Part shown: positions 56,717-64,000 of the stretch, piece after piece | Numbering within the stretch: the stretch's first letter is position 1 | Layout of the letters: each line of letters begins with the position of its first letter | NCBI RefSeq assembly: GCF_004353825.1 | Contig: NZ_SMNA01000005.1 | Span: 124,001-188,000, forward strand | From: Occultella glacieicola | GTDB taxonomy: Bacteria; Actinomycetota; Actinomycetes; Actinomycetales; Beutenbergiaceae | DNA length: 64,000 nucleotides | Direction of reading: 5' to 3' | Translations under genes and position numbers: made by a program | Notes under the pieces: generated by a model | Told to the model about the DNA's origin: nothing | The model's input: only the letters and a program-made list of their open reading frames with translations | The model's database searches: none

Positions 56717-58036
56717 CTACCACCCTTCCAGGCCCAGTTGCTGGGCCTGCTTCTCGACGTCCTGGTCGTACAGGGCGGCCGCGTCGGCGGCCGGGCGGAT
56801 CCCGGAGCCGACCTCGACCGTCAGCTGCTCCAGGTTCGGCCCCTTGATCGGCGAGAGGAACTCCAGCGCCGGCCCCGTCTGGCCGGCGTCGAAGTAGGCC
56901 TGAACCTCGGTCAGGGTGGGCGGCGCATCGTCGGGCAGGGTGCAGGCATCCGTGGCGAACGGACCGCTCGGGCCGAGGGTGTCGGTCTGGATACGGCAGC
57001 CTTCCTCGGACAGCGCGAACGCGATGAAGCGCTTCGCTGCCTCGAGTTCATCGCCCTCGGTGGTGTTCGGGATGTACATGGCATTGGGCAGCCACACCGT
57101 CAGCCGAGTGTCGGCAGCATCCTGCGCCGGCAGGGCGAAGACACCGACGTCCTCGATATTGTCCGCATAGTTCTGCCTCACAGCCCCGATGGCGGACGTC
57201 AGGATCGGGTAGTGCGCCCCCTCGCCGGTGGCGAGCATCCGGACGCCGTCGTCATAGAGCGCGGAGGCGAAGTCCTCGTTGAAGTAACCGGCCTCGTGCG
57301 CCTCCTGCTGGTTCGCGAAGCCCTGCAGCGCCGGCTCATCCACGTAGAAGCGGTTGTGCGCGGTGTACTCCTGCGCCCAGTCCGGGTCCTGCGCGGCGAC
57401 GTTCGCGAAGTCGCCGAGCACGAACAGTTGGCTGGTCCAGGTGTCGCCGTAGGTCTGGATGATCGGGGCCGCGATGCCGGAGTCGAGGATCGCCTGATTG
57501 TTGGCCATGAAGGACGCCCAGTCCGTGGGCACCTCGAGGCCCAACTCCTCGTAGATGGGCTTGTTGTACATGATGGCGCCGGCCTGGGTGGTGCCCCACG
57601 GCGCCCCGTAGAACCCGTTGTCGGTGGAGACCACGGTGCGCATGTCCTCGACCAGGGAGTCGGCCCACTCCTGGTCCGAGAGGTCCACCAGGTTCTGGTC
57701 CGGGTTCAGCGCCTGGAGCAGGGAGCCGGAGTTGTAGTGGAAGACGTCGGCCATCTCGCCGGTCGCGAGCTTCGTCTTCATCAGGTTGTCACCCTCGGTA
57801 CCACCGGGCTGGACCTCGAGGGTCACCACGACGTCCTCGTTCGCGGCGTTGAAGGCGTCGACCAGTTCCTGCGCCGCGGTGGCGCCGGGCTCCCCGTTCT
57901 GGCTCAGGAACGTGATCTCGACCGTGTCGCCGTCCCCACCGCCGCCGCCATCGGAACTACAGGCAGCCATGCCGACCACCAGTGCTGCCGCCCCGAGGAC
58001 GACCGAAGCCTTGCGGGTGCGTTGACGCATGCTCAT
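56717..58036 (-). CDS. Sugar ABC transporter substrate-binding lipoprotein
   Basis: The 439-residue protein has a lipobox with Cys26 (VVGMAACSS) and then a family 1 solute-binding fold: VEITFLSQNGEPGATAAQEL, LMKTKLATGEMADVFHYNSG, and GEGAHYPILTSAIGAVRQNY. The start ATG 58036 has GGAGG nearby. It heads the leftward operon. Divergent transcription from the rhamnosidase suggests a rhamnose-containing glycan or oligosaccharide ligand, which is inference. Confidence 0.94.
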   Translation of the reverse strand: MSMRQRTRKASVVLGAAALVVGMAACSSDGGGGGDGDTVEITFLSQNGEPGATAAQELVDAFNAANEDVVVTLEVQPGGTEGDNLMKTKLATGEMADVFHYNSGSLLQALNPDQNLVDLSDQEWADSLVEDMRTVVSTDNGFYGAPWGTTQAGAIMYNKPIYEELGLEVPTDWASFMANNQAILDSGIAAPIIQTYGDTWTSQLFVLGDFANVAAQDPDWAQEYTAHNRFYVDEPALQGFANQQEAHEAGYFNEDFASALYDDGVRMLATGEGAHYPILTSAIGAVRQNYADNIEDVGVFALPAQDAADTRLTVWLPNAMYIPNTTEGDELEAAKRFIAFALSEEGCRIQTDTLGPSGPFATDACTLPDDAPPTLTEVQAYFDAGQTGPALEFLSPIKGPNLEQLTVEVGSGIRPAADAAALYDQDVEKQAQQLGLEGW

Positions 58037-58082
58037 CCTTTACCTCCTCGTAAAGTCGCCGACCTCGATGACGGCTCAGCAC

Positions 58083-58101
58083 GAACCGATTGAATCGGTT
58101 C
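58083..58101. promoter_or_regulatory. LacI-family type operator
   Basis: GAACCGATTGAATCGGTTC is a perfect 19-base palindrome with an odd centre, close to the form bound by many LacI/GalR regulators. It lies just downstream of the predicted start of the leftward transcript, a position that would block transcription. No LacI gene is in the window. Confidence 0.8.
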
Positions 58102-58113
58102 AAACGTGTAGTC

Positions 58114-58142
58114 ACTCTACGTGCGTTCCGCAGCGCCGTCAA
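58114..58142 (-). promoter_or_regulatory. Promoter of the sugar ABC operon
   Basis: Reverse strand TTGACG (complement of 58137-58142) and TAGAGT (complement of 58114-58119), 17 bases apart. The operator begins 12 bases beyond the -10. Confidence 0.65.
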
Positions 58143-58281
58143 CGGCACGGAACAACAATTCGACAACGACGCCCCGCCACTGCCCCTCGTGGTCCGTGGC
58201 GATCCGTCGACTCAGTTCCGGCTCCGTCGAGTCAGTCGTCACGACCCGACTGCCTCGAGACCCCGGCGACTGACGCGCCCA

Positions 58282-58311
58282 TTGACAAGCACGCTTGGAA
58301 CGATTCAGGAT
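58282..58311 (+). promoter_or_regulatory. Promoter of the rhamnosidase gene
   Basis: A consensus -35 TTGACA (58282-58287) and a weaker -10 CAGGAT (58306-58311) with an 18-base spacer, about 57 bases before the ATG. Confidence 0.55.
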
Positions 58312-58368
58312 GGCGTGGCGAGCCGCCCGCTTCGGCCCTCGAACCCCACCGCAAAGGAGCAGTGACCC

Positions 58369-61182
58369 ATGACCGCACGCCCGGTGGCACTCGATGCCGA
58401 GGCACCACGTGGCACGTCCTTCGTCGCCACGCCGACGCCCCGGCTGAGCTGGCGGACCGAGACCGAGACACCTGACTGGACCCAGACCGCCGCGGAGGTC
58501 GAGCTCAGTTCGGCGGGTCAGACCCGCACGGCCACGGTCGACTCGAGCGACTCGGTGCTCGTGCCGTGGCCGTTCGAGGCGTTGGCGCCCGGCCAGGACG
58601 CCGCGGTGCGGGTGCGGGTCACCGGCTCGGACGGGGTCACCTCCGACTGGAGCGAGCCCCTGACCGTGCGCGCCGGCTTCCTCCCCGAGGGCGGCTGGCG
58701 CGCCGAGCCGATCGGGCTCACCTCGCCGACCAGGCCGGCCGAGCCGGGCCTGGTCCGGACCGAGTTCGACCTGCCCGCACCGGTCCGCCGCGCCACCCTG
58801 TTCGCCACCGCCACCGGCGCCTACCAGGTCGCCGTGAACGGCACCGACGTCGACGACCAGGTGCTCAAGCCGGGCTGGACGCCCTACCAGTACCGGCTCA
58901 TCCACGAGACGACCGACGTGACCGCCCTCCTCGCCCAGGGCCGCAACGCCGTCGGGATCCGGTTCGCCGGCGCCTGGGCCACCGAGCTGTTCGGCTTCCG
59001 CGCGAACGCCCGCCGCGTCTACGCCGAGCAGCCGTCGGTCGCGCTCCAACTGATCGTCGAGCACACCGACGGGACCACCACCGAGATCGTCACCAACGGC
59101 ACTGACGGCACTTGGCGGGCCGGCCACGGACCGATCACCGCGAGCGGGATCTACGCGGGCGAGTCCCACGACGCGCGGCTGGACCTGCCGGGCTGGTCCG
59201 CCGTCGGCTTCGACGACGGCGGATGGTCGCCGGCGCACCCGGCGGAACCGACGCTCGTCCCCGAGCCGCGCACGTCGCCGCCGGTGCGACGGATCGAACA
59301 GCTCGCCGTCGTCGAGGTGATCACCACCCCGTCCGGGCGGACCGTGCTGGACTTCGGGCAGAACCTGGTCGGGCGGCTACGGCTCACGGTGAGCGGCCCG
59401 GCCGGGCACACGATCACCCTGCGGCACGCGGAGGTCCTCGAGGACGGCGAACTCGGGGTGCGCCCGCTGCGCGCGGCGGCCGCCACGGACACCCTGATCC
59501 TCGCCGGGGTCGGCGAGCAGGTCTGGGAGCCCGAGTTCAGTTTCCACGGGTTCCGGTACGCCGAGGTGGACGGCTGGCCGGGCGAGTTCGACCCAGCGGC
59601 GGTCGTGGCCGTGGTGATCCACAGCGACATGGAGCGCACCGGCTGGTTCACGAGCTCGCACGACCTGGTCGACCGGCTGCACGAGAACGTGGTCTGGGGC
59701 CAGCGCGGCAACTTCCTCTACGTGCCCACCGACTGCCCGCAGCGGGACGAGCGGCTCGGCTGGACCGGGGACATCCAGGTGTTCGCCCCGACCGCGAGCT
59801 TCCTGTTCGACTCCCGGACGTTCCTGTCCTCCTGGCTCACCGACCTCGCCCTCGAGCAGCGTGGCGCGGACGGCGTGGTGCCGTTCATCGTGCCGAACGT
59901 GCTCGGCCCGGCCCGCCCGGCCGCGGCCTGGGGCGACGCCGCGACCGTGGTCCCGACGGTGCTGTTGGAGCGGTTCGCCGACCGGCGCACCCTCGAGGCC
60001 CAGTACTCCTCGATGACGGCGTGGACCGACCTGCTGCTCGGCCTCGCCGGCGAACGCCACCTCTGGGAGGGGCGGTTCCAGTTCGGGGACTGGCTGGACC
60101 CGAGCGCCCCGCCGGACCGGCCCGCCGAGGCCAAGGCCCACCCCGACCTCGTCGCGACCGCGCACGTGTTCCGGTCCGCGGACCTGACCGCCCGGGCCGC
60201 CGCCGAGTTGGGCCGCGAGGCGGACGCCGTCGCCTATCGGGAGCACGCCGAGCAGGTCCAGGCCGCGTTCCTGGCCGAGTACGTCACCCCGGCCGGGCGG
60301 ATGATGTCGGACGCGCAGACCTCCTATGCGCTGGCCCTGGTGTTCGACATCGCGCCGCCGGACCAGCACGCCGCCCTGGGCGCCCGCCTGGCCGACCTGG
60401 TCCGGGAGAACGGCTACCGGATCGGCACCGGGTTCGTCGGCACCCCGATCATCGCCGACGCCCTGACCCGGACCGGCCACCTGGACGTGGCCGCGCGGCT
60501 GCTCACCCAGACCGAGTGCCCGTCCTGGCTGTACCCGGTCACGATGGGCGCCACCACGGTCTGGGAGCGCTGGGACAGCATGCTCCCGGACGGCTCCATC
60601 AACCCCGGCCAGATGACGTCGTTCAACCACTACGCGCTCGGGGCCATCGCCGACTGGCTCCACCGCACCGTGGCCGGCCTGGCGCCCGCCGAGCCGGGCT
60701 ACCGCACCCTGGACGTGCGGCCGCGGCCGCTGCCCGGCTTCACCCACGCCCGGGCCGAGCACCGAACGCCCCACGGAACGGCCGCCGTCGGGTGGTCACG
60801 CGAGGGCGAAACGCTGACCGTGACGGCAACCGTGCCGCCGAACACCCGGGCCCGGGTGGTCCTGCCGGGCACGGACGAGGAACTGACGGTCGGCTCCGGC
60901 ACCCACTCCTGGTCGGTGCCCGCGCCGGCGCCGGCGCGGACACCGGGGCCGGTGGACCTGGACACGAGTCTGGCGGCCGTCATCGACGACGAGGAGGCGT
61001 ACGCGACGCTGCTCCGAGTGCTCGGCGAGGACAGCCCGGAGGCCGCCGAGGCGGTCCGCACCCATACCGCCTGGGTGCCGGGCCGGACCCTCGGCGAACG
61101 CCTGGAGATGGCCGCCGGCGGGGCCACGAAGGACCGGCTCGCCGAGGCCTACGCGCAACTGAGCGCGGCCCGCGGCCACTGA
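58369..61182 (+). CDS. Alpha-L-rhamnosidase (GH78)
   Basis: The 937-residue protein starts at ATG 58369 with AAAGGAG upstream. N-terminal beta domains (LDAEAPRGTSFVATPTPRLS; WRAEPIGLTSP) and the concanavalin-like domain (TVLDFGQNLVGRLRLTVSGP) precede the six-hairpin catalytic domain with DCPQRDERLGWTGDIQVFAP and GATTVWERWDSMLPDGSINP. No signal peptide is present, so it acts in the cytoplasm on imported rhamnosides, which fits the divergent ABC uptake system. Confidence 0.95.
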   Translation: MTARPVALDAEAPRGTSFVATPTPRLSWRTETETPDWTQTAAEVELSSAGQTRTATVDSSDSVLVPWPFEALAPGQDAAVRVRVTGSDGVTSDWSEPLTVRAGFLPEGGWRAEPIGLTSPTRPAEPGLVRTEFDLPAPVRRATLFATATGAYQVAVNGTDVDDQVLKPGWTPYQYRLIHETTDVTALLAQGRNAVGIRFAGAWATELFGFRANARRVYAEQPSVALQLIVEHTDGTTTEIVTNGTDGTWRAGHGPITASGIYAGESHDARLDLPGWSAVGFDDGGWSPAHPAEPTLVPEPRTSPPVRRIEQLAVVEVITTPSGRTVLDFGQNLVGRLRLTVSGPAGHTITLRHAEVLEDGELGVRPLRAAAATDTLILAGVGEQVWEPEFSFHGFRYAEVDGWPGEFDPAAVVAVVIHSDMERTGWFTSSHDLVDRLHENVVWGQRGNFLYVPTDCPQRDERLGWTGDIQVFAPTASFLFDSRTFLSSWLTDLALEQRGADGVVPFIVPNVLGPARPAAAWGDAATVVPTVLLERFADRRTLEAQYSSMTAWTDLLLGLAGERHLWEGRFQFGDWLDPSAPPDRPAEAKAHPDLVATAHVFRSADLTARAAAELGREADAVAYREHAEQVQAAFLAEYVTPAGRMMSDAQTSYALALVFDIAPPDQHAALGARLADLVRENGYRIGTGFVGTPIIADALTRTGHLDVAARLLTQTECPSWLYPVTMGATTVWERWDSMLPDGSINPGQMTSFNHYALGAIADWLHRTVAGLAPAEPGYRTLDVRPRPLPGFTHARAEHRTPHGTAAVGWSREGETLTVTATVPPNTRARVVLPGTDEELTVGSGTHSWSVPAPAPARTPGPVDLDTSLAAVIDDEEAYATLLRVLGEDSPEAAEAVRTHTAWVPGRTLGERLEMAAGGATKDRLAEAYAQLSAARGH

Positions 61183-61218
61183 GCCGACGACCGGCGGCGA
61201 CCTCCCCGCCCCATGCAA

Positions 61219-61262
61219 CGACCGCCGTCGGCCCGGCTTGAAAGGCGGGCCGACGGCGGTCG
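61219..61262. terminator. Bidirectional terminator
   Basis: A perfect 17-bp stem (61219-61235 with 61246-61262) and a 10-base loop lie between the convergent rhamnosidase and aldo/keto reductase genes. It is the strongest hairpin in the window. Confidence 0.9.
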
Positions 61263-61299
61263 GTGCGTACGGCGGTCGCGGCTGCGACGGCGGGGCTGC

Positions 61300-62163
61300 T
61301 CAGGCGAGGTGGGCGGGCTTGCCCCAGGTCACGTTGTCCGGGTCGCCGCCGTAGCGGTGGCCCCGGTCGAGACCCGCGATCCGGGCGAGGTCGTCGTCGG
61401 TGAGCCGCACGTCCGCGGCCGCGAGGTTCTCCGCGATCCGCGACGGCGTGACGGACTTCGGGATCACCACGTTGCCGACGGCCAGGTGCCAGGCGAGCAC
61501 CACCTGGGCTGGGGTGGCCTGGTGCGCGGCGGCGATCTCGGCGAACACCGGGTCCTCGAGCAGTCCGCGGCCGGAACCGAGCGGGGACCAGGCCTCGGTG
61601 GCGATGTGGTGCTCGGCGTGGAACGCCTTGAGCTCGTTCTGCTGCAGGTAGGGGTGCGACTCGACCTGGTTCAGCACCGGGGTGACACCGGTCTCGCCGA
61701 TGATCCGCTCCAGGTGCGGGACCTGGAAGTTCGAGACACCGATCGAGCGGACCCGGCCCTCGTTCAGCAGGGTGACGAACGCCTTCCAGGTGGCCGAGTA
61801 CTGGTCCCAGGCCGGCGCGGCCCAGTGGATCAGGTACAGGTCCACGGTCTCGAGGCCGAGCTTGGCCAGGCTCTCGTCGTAGGCGCGCAGGGTGGAGTCG
61901 TAGCCCTGGTCCGGGTTGTTCAGCTTCGTGGTCACGTACACCTCGTCGCGGGCGAGCCCGGACTCGGCGATCGCGCGGCCCACGCCGGCCTCGTTGCCGT
62001 AGGCGGCGGCGGTGTCGATCAGGCGGTAGCCGACGCGCAGGGCCTCGGCGACGGCGGTGGTCGCCTCGTCGTCGGGCACCTGCCAGACGCCGAACCCGAG
62101 CTGGGGGATGGTCGATCCGTCGGAGAGGCTGTGGGCTGGGACGTTCGCGGGGTAACTGGTCAC
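61300..62163 (-). CDS. Aldo/keto reductase (2,5-diketo-D-gluconate reductase-like)
   Basis: The 287-residue TIM barrel starts at GTG 62163. The catalytic tetrad is complete: Asp50 and Tyr55 (IDTAAAYGNE), Lys80 (VTTKLNN) and His113 (LIHWAAP). IPKSVTPSRIAENLA is the NADPH-binding segment. Substrate is unknown; this family reduces many aldehydes and ketones. TAGGCT lies eight bases upstream on the reverse strand. Confidence 0.95.
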   Translation of the reverse strand: MTSYPANVPAHSLSDGSTIPQLGFGVWQVPDDEATTAVAEALRVGYRLIDTAAAYGNEAGVGRAIAESGLARDEVYVTTKLNNPDQGYDSTLRAYDESLAKLGLETVDLYLIHWAAPAWDQYSATWKAFVTLLNEGRVRSIGVSNFQVPHLERIIGETGVTPVLNQVESHPYLQQNELKAFHAEHHIATEAWSPLGSGRGLLEDPVFAEIAAAHQATPAQVVLAWHLAVGNVVIPKSVTPSRIAENLAAADVRLTDDDLARIAGLDRGHRYGGDPDNVTWGKPAHLA

Positions 62164-62297
62164 GGTCCACCAGCCTAGCGCCGGGTGTCCGTGGGCTGCA
62201 TCGCGGGCCACCCCGGGCGATCGGACCCGCGGCTCTGAGATCGCCCCTGCGCACGTCCGATCTCAGTGCGGCGGGTGCGAGGTGACGCCGGGGGGGT

Positions 62298-62975
62298 TCA
62301 GCTCCGCGGGATCCAGCGACGACCCATCTCCTCGGACGTCGGCCCCGGCCCCGGGAGGTCGGCCGCGCCGCGGCCGGTCGCCCCCGGCGGGGCGCCATCG
62401 CCGGCAACTCCGTCGAACCAGATGGTCAGGTACCGGTGCCGCAACTGCCGGGTGCGCTCGTCGTCCGGCCCGAGCACCGCGGTGACCTGGTCGAAGAGCA
62501 GGGTGAGGTCCTCGGCCACGAGGCCCGCTCGGAGCACTCCGGCCGTGCGGGCTGCCTCGAAGATCCGCACGCCGAGCGCGGAGGCATCGCCGGCGAGCCG
62601 CCCCAGGTCCTCCGAGGGTGTGAACGTGCCCGCCAGGTTCACGGTGAGCGCGTGCACGTCCGCATCGATGATGCCGGTGACGAACTCGGTGAGGGTGGTC
62701 CACGGGTCCGCGCCGGCGTCGAGGCACTCCTGCGCGATCCGCGCGAAGCGTTCGAGACCGTCCGCACAGAGCCGGCGCACCAGGTCCTCCTTGCCCTCGT
62801 AGCGGTGGTACAGGGCGCTGATCCCGACCCCCGCCTCCTTCGCGACCGCCGACATGGGAGCGGCCGCGTCCCTGAGGAACACCGTGCGCGCTGCGGCCAG
62901 GATCAGGCGGTCGTTGCGGGCGGCCTGGGCACGCCGGCCGCTCAACGCGGGCGTGGGGGTCTCGATCGGATCCAT
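62298..62975 (-). CDS. TetR-family regulator (divergent from epoxide hydrolase)
   Basis: The 225-residue protein starts at ATG 62975. The helix-turn-helix is LILAAARTVFLRDAAAPMSA, then VAKEAGVGISALYHRYEGKE, and the C-terminal domain is of the SMR/AcrR-like type. TAGGGT lies seven bases before the ATG on the reverse strand. Two matching operators lie upstream, in the divergent region, supporting autoregulation and control of the hydrolase. Confidence 0.93.
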   Translation of the reverse strand: MDPIETPTPALSGRRAQAARNDRLILAAARTVFLRDAAAPMSAVAKEAGVGISALYHRYEGKEDLVRRLCADGLERFARIAQECLDAGADPWTTLTEFVTGIIDADVHALTVNLAGTFTPSEDLGRLAGDASALGVRIFEAARTAGVLRAGLVAEDLTLLFDQVTAVLGPDDERTRQLRHRYLTIWFDGVAGDGAPPGATGRGAADLPGPGPTSEEMGRRWIPRS

Positions 62976-62997
62976 GGTTGCCACCCTAACGCCTTGT

Positions 62998-63017
62998 GCG
63001 GAACGGATCATTCCGTT
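62998..63017. promoter_or_regulatory. TetR operator, copy 1
   Basis: GCGGAACGGATCATTCCGTT. It matches copy 2 at 16 of 20 positions or better; consensus GCGGAACRRATCRTTCCGTT. Confidence 0.75.
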
Positions 63018-63030
63018 ACACTCGATCTCA

Positions 63031-63050
63031 GCGGAACAAATCGTTCCGTT
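63031..63050. promoter_or_regulatory. TetR operator, copy 2
   Basis: GCGGAACAAATCGTTCCGTT, 33 bp (about three helical turns) from copy 1 and 20 bases before the hydrolase ATG. Confidence 0.75.
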
Positions 63051-63070
63051 CCAACTTTGAGGAGAGTCCG

Positions 63071-64000
63071 ATGACCGCATCCGAGATCACCCCCGCCACG
63101 ATCGACATCCCGCAGGCGGACCTCGACGATCTGGCGGACCGACTGGCCCGGACCCGCTGGGTGGACGAGATCGAGGGCTCCGGCTCCGAGTACGGCACCA
63201 GCCTGGCCCAGGTGCGCGAGTGGGCCGAGTACTGGCGCACCTCCTTCGACTGGCGTGCGGTCGAGGCGCGGCTGAACGCCTACCCGCAGTTCACCACCGA
63301 GATCGACGGGCAGCGCATCCACTTCCTGCACGTGCGCTCTCCCCGCCCGGACGCGACCGCGCTGATCCTGACGCACGGGTGGCCGGGCTCGGTCCTGGAA
63401 TACCTGGACGTGATCGATCCGCTCGTCGCCGCCGGGTTCGACCTGGTCATCCCGTCGCTGCCCGGATTCGGCTTCTCCGGGCCCACCACCGAGCGCGGCT
63501 GGGGCGTGCACCGCACCGCCGCCGCCTGGGTGGAGCTGATGCGCCGGCTCGGCTACGAGCGGTACGGGGCGGTGGGCAACGACGCCGGCTCGATGATCTC
63601 GCCCGAGGTGGGCCGGCTCGCCCCGGAATCCGTGATCGGGGTGCACGTCACCCAGTTGTTCTCGTTCCCCTCCGGCGACCCGGCCGAGCTGGCGGACCTG
63701 ACGGCGCAGGAGCAGGCCGGCATGGAACGGCTGAGCTGGTTCTGGGAGAACATGGGCGCCTTCAACCTGATCCAGACCCAGGCCCCACAGACGCTGGCGC
63801 ACGCCCTCGCCGACTCCCCGGTCGGCCTGCTCGGCTGGAACGGGCAGCTGCTCGTGGGGCTCGACCCGGAGTTCGTGGTCGCGAACGTGGCGCTGTACTG
63901 GCTCACCGGCACCAGCGGCTCCTCGATCCGGATGTACCGGGAGATGGCCGGCGACCCCAAGCCCGAGGGGCAGACCACCGCGCCGACGGCGCTGGCCGCG
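63071..64000 (+). CDS. Epoxide hydrolase family protein (3' end outside window)
   Basis: ATG 63071 follows GAGGAGAG. The open frame continues to the window edge (310 codons) without a stop. The epoxide-hydrolase N-terminal domain (IDIPQADLDDLADRLARTRW) is followed by an alpha/beta hydrolase core with the oxyanion HGWPGS (residues 102-107) and the nucleophile Asp171 in VGNDAGS. It resembles the microsomal-type/EHN family; substrate unknown. The paired TetR operators lie upstream. Confidence 0.93.
   Translation, partial: MTASEITPATIDIPQADLDDLADRLARTRWVDEIEGSGSEYGTSLAQVREWAEYWRTSFDWRAVEARLNAYPQFTTEIDGQRIHFLHVRSPRPDATALILTHGWPGSVLEYLDVIDPLVAAGFDLVIPSLPGFGFSGPTTERGWGVHRTAAAWVELMRRLGYERYGAVGNDAGSMISPEVGRLAPESVIGVHVTQLFSFPSGDPAELADLTAQEQAGMERLSWFWENMGAFNLIQTQAPQTLAHALADSPVGLLGWNGQLLVGLDPEFVVANVALYWLTGTSGSSIRMYREMAGDPKPEGQTTAPTALAA

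Larger units (their letters stand above)
58037..58368. other. Divergent promoter region, ABC operon and rhamnosidase
   Basis: There is no gene in these 332 bases. They contain the leftward promoter with the LacI-type operator and the rightward promoter of the rhamnosidase gene. The reverse-strand frame at 58117-59238 is an antisense shadow, not a regulator. Confidence 0.8.

Noticed and set aside
58117-59238. 373-codon reverse frame, considered as the missing LacI regulator
   Set aside because: It is antisense to the start of the GH78 gene, shows no helix-turn-helix or sugar-binding motifs and is low complexity.

Overview
The window is high-GC DNA with dense genes and long spurious antisense frames, typical of an actinobacterium. 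Single-gene content points to Micrococcales (Beutenbergia/Ruania/Cellulomonas-like), which is an inference from family resemblance only. The backbone mfd, glmU, prs, rplY, pth, ispE, rsmA, rpf, tatD, metG, rsmI, pmt follows the order I recall for Mycobacterium tuberculosis Rv1020 down to Rv1002c. Unrelated accessory blocks have been inserted between these conserved genes.

Layout. 1-12.7 kb: mfd (its 3' end lies outside the window), a DUF6777-like gene broken by two frameshifts, an LCP cell-wall ligase, a small protein, a fused-permease-like membrane protein, pth, rplY, a SIMPL protein, prs, glmU and tRNA-Gln. 12.8-18.6 kb: a TetR regulator, a NatAB-type ABC exporter, a MarR regulator, an ABC-F protein and a DUF1801 protein. 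18.7-21.7 kb: an MMPL exporter divergent from its probable TetR repressor, with two matching operators between them. 21.7-30.2 kb: ispE, rsmA, two Rpf/transglycosylase muralytic enzymes, a relic of a DUF222/HNH gene, tatD and metG.

30.2-36.5 kb: a winged-helix regulator divergent from a 1500-residue secreted subtilase. Their shared intergenic region holds an exact 11-bp-periodic array of CTGA motifs, the most striking signal in the window. A mazEF pair follows. 36.5-41.6 kb: a leftward cluster with folE, an FAD reductase, folP, a RibD-C/Rv2671-like reductase and a lipoprotein sugar dehydrogenase. 41.6-46.6 kb: a cysteine-rich HTH regulator, a convergent and overlapping two-component pair, and two small membrane proteins. 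46.5-51.2 kb: vapBC flanked by copies of the 3' end of the neighbouring SDR gene, then an aminotransferase, pncA, a GNAT and an unknown helical protein. 51.3-54.1 kb: rsmI and pmt, divergent. 54.1-61.2 kb: a sugar ABC uptake operon divergent from a GH78 alpha-L-rhamnosidase, with a LacI-type operator at the ABC promoter. 61.3-64 kb: an aldo/keto reductase, a TetR with paired operators, and a truncated epoxide hydrolase.

A recurring feature is a -10-like hexamer six or seven bases upstream of the start codon with no Shine-Dalgarno sequence (glmU, folE, mazE, vapB, marR, SDR, aminotransferase, pncA, pmt, both two-component genes and others). This fits leaderless transcription, which is common in actinobacteria, and it was used to choose several starts. 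No prophage, intact insertion sequence or CRISPR array was seen.
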